Shown in pieces: positions 61,681-64,000 of a stretch of 64,000 nt of DNA. Position numbers and translations under genes: made by a program. Position 1 is the first letter of the stretch, and every line of letters starts with the position of its first letter. The DNA is from Prauserella_A oleivorans. Lineage in GTDB: Bacteria; Actinomycetota; Actinomycetes; Mycobacteriales; Pseudonocardiaceae. Below the pieces are notes generated by a model. The model ran no database searches. It had not been told where the DNA came from and worked only from the letters and a program-made list of their open reading frames with translations. The stretch covers positions 5,270,001-5,334,000 of the forward strand of contig NZ_JBHUNT010000001.1 of the NCBI RefSeq assembly GCF_042685745.1, written 5' to 3'.

Positions 61681-62148
61681 ATGACGTCGACCGGAGGTTT
61701 GAGCCCCACTACCCGCGCACGGCTCGAGCGTGAGCTCGAACAACTGCGTGAGCAGCGGGAAACCCTCGCCCCGAGGCTGGGTGAGGACCCGCTGGGCGAC
61801 AGCGCCGACCAGGCCGACCTGCTGGAACGCGCCGAGGTGGTGTCCCGGCTCGACCGGCGCATCGCCGAGGTCTACGACCTGCTGCACGGCGGGCCCGCGA
61901 ACGACCTGGACGAGTCGGCGCTGCCGTCCGGCACGAAGGTGCGGCTGAAGTTCGACGACGGCAGCGTGGAGGACATGGTGGTCGTCGGGGTCGCCGACGA
62001 GGCCGAGGACGACCTGTCCACCCTCACCGCCGACAGCCCGCTCGGCCGCGCCATCGCCGGACACAAGAAGGGCGACACGATCACCTACCGCACACCCGGT
62101 GGCGAGGTGTCCGCGGAGATCGTGAAGCTCTCGGTGCCGAAGAGCTGA
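61681..62148 (+). CDS. Gre-family RNA polymerase secondary-channel factor, atypical tip
   Basis: A 155-residue GreA/GreB-family protein: an N-terminal antiparallel coiled coil (about 8-70) and a C-terminal FKBP-like domain with VRLKFDDGSVEDMVVVGVADE and LTADSPLGRAIAGHKKGDTITY. The coiled-coil tip reads PLGDSADQADLLERAEV where true GreA has GDLSENAEY with its cleavage-promoting Asp and Glu. It closely resembles M. tuberculosis Rv3788, which is reported to bind the secondary channel and inhibit transcription instead of rescuing it. ATG 61681 follows GGGAGGGAGC. The gene ends at a strong hairpin. A role as an inhibitor is inferred from that similarity. Confidence 0.85.
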   Translation: MTSTGGLSPTTRARLERELEQLREQRETLAPRLGEDPLGDSADQADLLERAEVVSRLDRRIAEVYDLLHGGPANDLDESALPSGTKVRLKFDDGSVEDMVVVGVADEAEDDLSTLTADSPLGRAIAGHKKGDTITYRTPGGEVSAEIVKLSVPKS

Positions 62149-62161
62149 CCACCCCCCTGGC

Positions 62162-62199
62162 CCGCGGCGCCCGCTTCCGCACGGGAGTGGGCGCCGCGG
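62162..62199. terminator. Bidirectional hairpin terminator between the Gre-family gene and the hydrolase gene
   Basis: A perfect 11-bp inverted repeat (CCGCGGCGCCC at 62162-62172 and GGGCGCCGCGG at 62189-62199) with a 16-base loop, 13 bases after the + strand stop and 7 bases before the minus-strand stop. No T-tract. A small hairpin CTGGTC-A-GACCAG overlaps the hydrolase stop. Confidence 0.7.
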
Positions 62200-62205
62200 C
62201 ACTGG

Positions 62206-64000
62206 TCAGACCAGGTCGCGCGGCACCGTGTGGTGCCAGTTGCGGGAGAACAGGCGCTGCTCGCCCTCGTAGCCGTCGAGCCGCGCGTGCAGGTGGAATT
62301 CCGTCGAGGTGCACGTCAGTACCGTCCTGGTGACGGTGGTGGCGGACCAGTCGCCGCGGGAGAACGTGAGCGTCCACTCGGTCTCGCCGCGCGCGGACTG
62401 GAAGTCGTCGGCCACCGAGCTGTACCGCTCGTAGGCGCGTCGGCTGACGTCGAGATCGATGTCCTCGTAGTGGGCCGTGCCGCCGTCCTTGACGATCTCC
62501 AGCGCCGACTCGTAGTCGACGAGGTCACGCTGCACGGTCCAGCGGTGCTCGCCCGGCTTCACGTTGGTGGTGCGGATCGGTTCGGCGCCCTCGGGCTCGC
62601 CGAACGGGTCCAGGCGGTCCTCCCCGTCGACCGTGCGCACCGGCAGGATGAGGCGGCTCTGACCCGTGTGCACCGTGAGGCAGGCCTGTTCCGGCGGCGG
62701 CCACGCGAGTGGCCAGTACGACGACGAGAGCGACAGCCGGATCTTGTGCCCGGGCGGGAACGCCTGCGCGACCACGTTGAGGTCGATGCTCACGCGGTAG
62801 CGCCTACCGGGCTCCAGCGGCTGCGGATCGTCGTGGCCGTCGCGGTGGGTGAGGTTGAGCAGCCCGTACGTCACCCGGGTCGCCCGGCCGTCCGGGCGCA
62901 CGTCGGAGAGCCGCGCGGCCACCATCGCGACGGGCCGGTCCGCGGAGACCTCGAGGTCCACGACGGGCGAGCCGAGGATCTCGCAGCGCTCGGTGAGCGG
63001 GTCGGTCTCGAACACGAGCGACCCGCCGTCCTCCTCGCGCTGGTCGTAGGGCAGGTCCGGGGGCGCGTTGTAGGAGGCCCACTTGCCGGAGAACTGCCCG
63101 ACCGACAGCGGTGACTGCACGGTGAGGTCCTCGGCGGGCACCTGCTCGCCCTCCTCGGCGAGGCGGTGCCGGGTCAGCGGCAGGTCGACCGGGGTGACGT
63201 TGGGCGAGGGCCACGCGTCCTCGCCGATCCAGCGGCCCGGACGGTCCTCGTAGGACGTCGACGGTGGCACGCTGTCCTGCATCCAGGTGAGCAGCATGGG
63301 CCCGTCGAGTACGCCGTTGTCGATGTCGCGCAGCCAGTGGTCCCACCAGCGCACCAGCTCCTGCAGGTAGCCGATCGCCGGCCCCGGCTCGCCGAGGTGC
63401 GGGTACTTGTGCGACCACGGCCCGACGAGGCCCCTGCGTGGCACGTCGAGGTTCGCCAGCAGCCGAGACACGGCGTTGGAGTAGCCGTCGGCCCAGCCGC
63501 TGGAGGCGAGCACCGGCACCTGCACGTCGCTGTAGTTCTCCGACACCGACGCGTGCCGCCAGTAGTCGTCGCGGCGCTGGTGGTTGAGCCACTCGTCCAC
63601 CCACGGGCCCGCCGCCTCGATGCGTTCCCGCCACATGTCGCGCCACCGGTCGCCGACCAGCGCCGGATCGGGCGGCAGCGTACTGTAGGCGAACATCGTG
63701 CCTGCCTCGGCGAGGTTGTCCGAGAGCATGCAGCCGCCCATGTAGTGGAAGTCGTCGGCGTAGCGGTCGTCGGTGAACGACGCGATGGCGATGGCCTGCA
63801 GTGTCGGCGGTTTGCGTGCCGCCACCTGCAGCGCGGCGAAACCGCCCCAGGAGATGCCCATCATCCCGGTGCGGCCGTTGCACCACGGCTGCTCGGCGAT
63901 CCACTGCAGCACGTCCTCGGCGTCGCGCTGCTCCTGCTCCAGGTACTCGTCGGTGAGCACGCCCTCCGACTCCCCCGTGCCGCGGATGTCGACCCGGACG
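62206..64000 (-). CDS. CocE/NonD-type (X-prolyl dipeptidyl peptidase S15) hydrolase, N-terminus outside window
   Basis: The last 598 codons of a serine hydrolase; the frame is open through the right edge (RVDIRGTGESEGVLTDEYLE at the edge), so the true start lies outside. The alpha/beta-hydrolase nucleophile is in RTGMMGISWGGFAALQVA (G-x-S-W-G). The expected later acid and base lie in VLASSGWADGYSNAV and GLVGPWSHKYPHLGEPG. A C-terminal jelly-roll domain follows (VDLEVSADRPVAMVAARLSDV, FPPGHKIRLSLSSSYWPLAWP), the standard CocE layout. Substrates range from cocaine esters to acyl peptides; none can be assigned. It is convergent with the Gre-family gene across a hairpin. Confidence 0.9.
   Translation of the reverse strand, partial: VRVDIRGTGESEGVLTDEYLEQEQRDAEDVLQWIAEQPWCNGRTGMMGISWGGFAALQVAARKPPTLQAIAIASFTDDRYADDFHYMGGCMLSDNLAEAGTMFAYSTLPPDPALVGDRWRDMWRERIEAAGPWVDEWLNHQRRDDYWRHASVSENYSDVQVPVLASSGWADGYSNAVSRLLANLDVPRRGLVGPWSHKYPHLGEPGPAIGYLQELVRWWDHWLRDIDNGVLDGPMLLTWMQDSVPPSTSYEDRPGRWIGEDAWPSPNVTPVDLPLTRHRLAEEGEQVPAEDLTVQSPLSVGQFSGKWASYNAPPDLPYDQREEDGGSLVFETDPLTERCEILGSPVVDLEVSADRPVAMVAARLSDVRPDGRATRVTYGLLNLTHRDGHDDPQPLEPGRRYRVSIDLNVVAQAFPPGHKIRLSLSSSYWPLAWPPPEQACLTVHTGQSRLILPVRTVDGEDRLDPFGEPEGAEPIRTTNVKPGEHRWTVQRDLVDYESALEIVKDGGTAHYEDIDLDVSRRAYERYSSVADDFQSARGETEWTLTFSRGDWSATTVTRTVLTCTSTEFHLHARLDGYEGEQRLFSRNWHHTVPRDLV

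Overview
The window is very GC-rich, with GTG and TTG starts and dense gene packing, as in an actinomycete. An EmbA/B/C-type arabinosyltransferase implies an arabinan-containing cell wall. The order lipoprotein (LppZ type), gatB, gatA, gatC, ACT protein, ligA, methionine synthase-like, mnmA, cysteine desulfurase broadly follows what I recall of Mycobacterium tuberculosis Rv3006 to Rv3025c. I infer a member of the Pseudonocardiaceae or a close relative; no species is claimed.

Bases 1-18600 hold housekeeping genes: the start of a 2-hydroxyacid dehydrogenase-like gene (cut by the window edge), an LppZ-like lipoprotein, an SRPBCC protein, gatCAB for Gln-tRNA(Gln)/Asn-tRNA(Asn) formation, an ACT-domain protein, a voltage-sensor-like membrane protein, ligA with a GNAT gene coupled behind it, a MetE-like protein, a nitrilase-family amidohydrolase, a metallo-beta-lactamase-fold hydrolase, an acyl-CoA synthetase, and mnmA with its cysteine desulfurase. 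Bases 18875-25400 hold mtnA and a catabolic set: hydroxyacid-oxoacid transhydrogenase, a D-2-hydroxyglutarate dehydrogenase-like flavo/Fe-S protein and a 2-keto-4-pentenoate hydratase-type enzyme. A small winged-helix-like protein follows. gltB and gltD (glutamate synthase) occupy 25834-31886.

Bases 32074-57140 form a cobalamin locus built as short divergent and convergent blocks. They are: promoter, cobalamin riboswitch, cbtB-cbtA (cobalt uptake); cobD; cobU-cobT-cobS (lower-ligand and nucleotide-loop assembly); riboswitch, ChlI/ChlD-type chelatase, cobO, cobB, cobC; cobL-cobM; cbiD; cobK; cobG-cobH-cobIJ; and cobN. The oxygen-dependent route (CobG, CobN) is present together with CbiD, normally an enzyme of the anaerobic route. 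An arabinosyltransferase gene and a nitroreductase gene sit inside the locus. After it come ilvD, tex, a Gre-family factor whose coiled-coil tip lacks the usual cleavage motif, and the C-terminal part of a CocE/NonD-type hydrolase cut by the right edge.

The most unusual signal is a family of 21-bp units, almost free of A on the + strand, in tandem clusters at four distant places: 10420-10503, 31917-32023, 40984-41067 and 57175-57279. Three clusters are intergenic. The fourth lies in frame inside the chelatase gene, where it becomes a Gly/Asp/His heptapeptide repeat in the linker between the ATPase and von Willebrand domains. Other structural oddities are a duplicated gltB/gltD junction that makes a 27-codon ORF, a duplicated mnmA tail, a hydrolase relic antisense to the end of a metallo-beta-lactamase gene, and strong hairpins without T-tracts at convergent gene ends.
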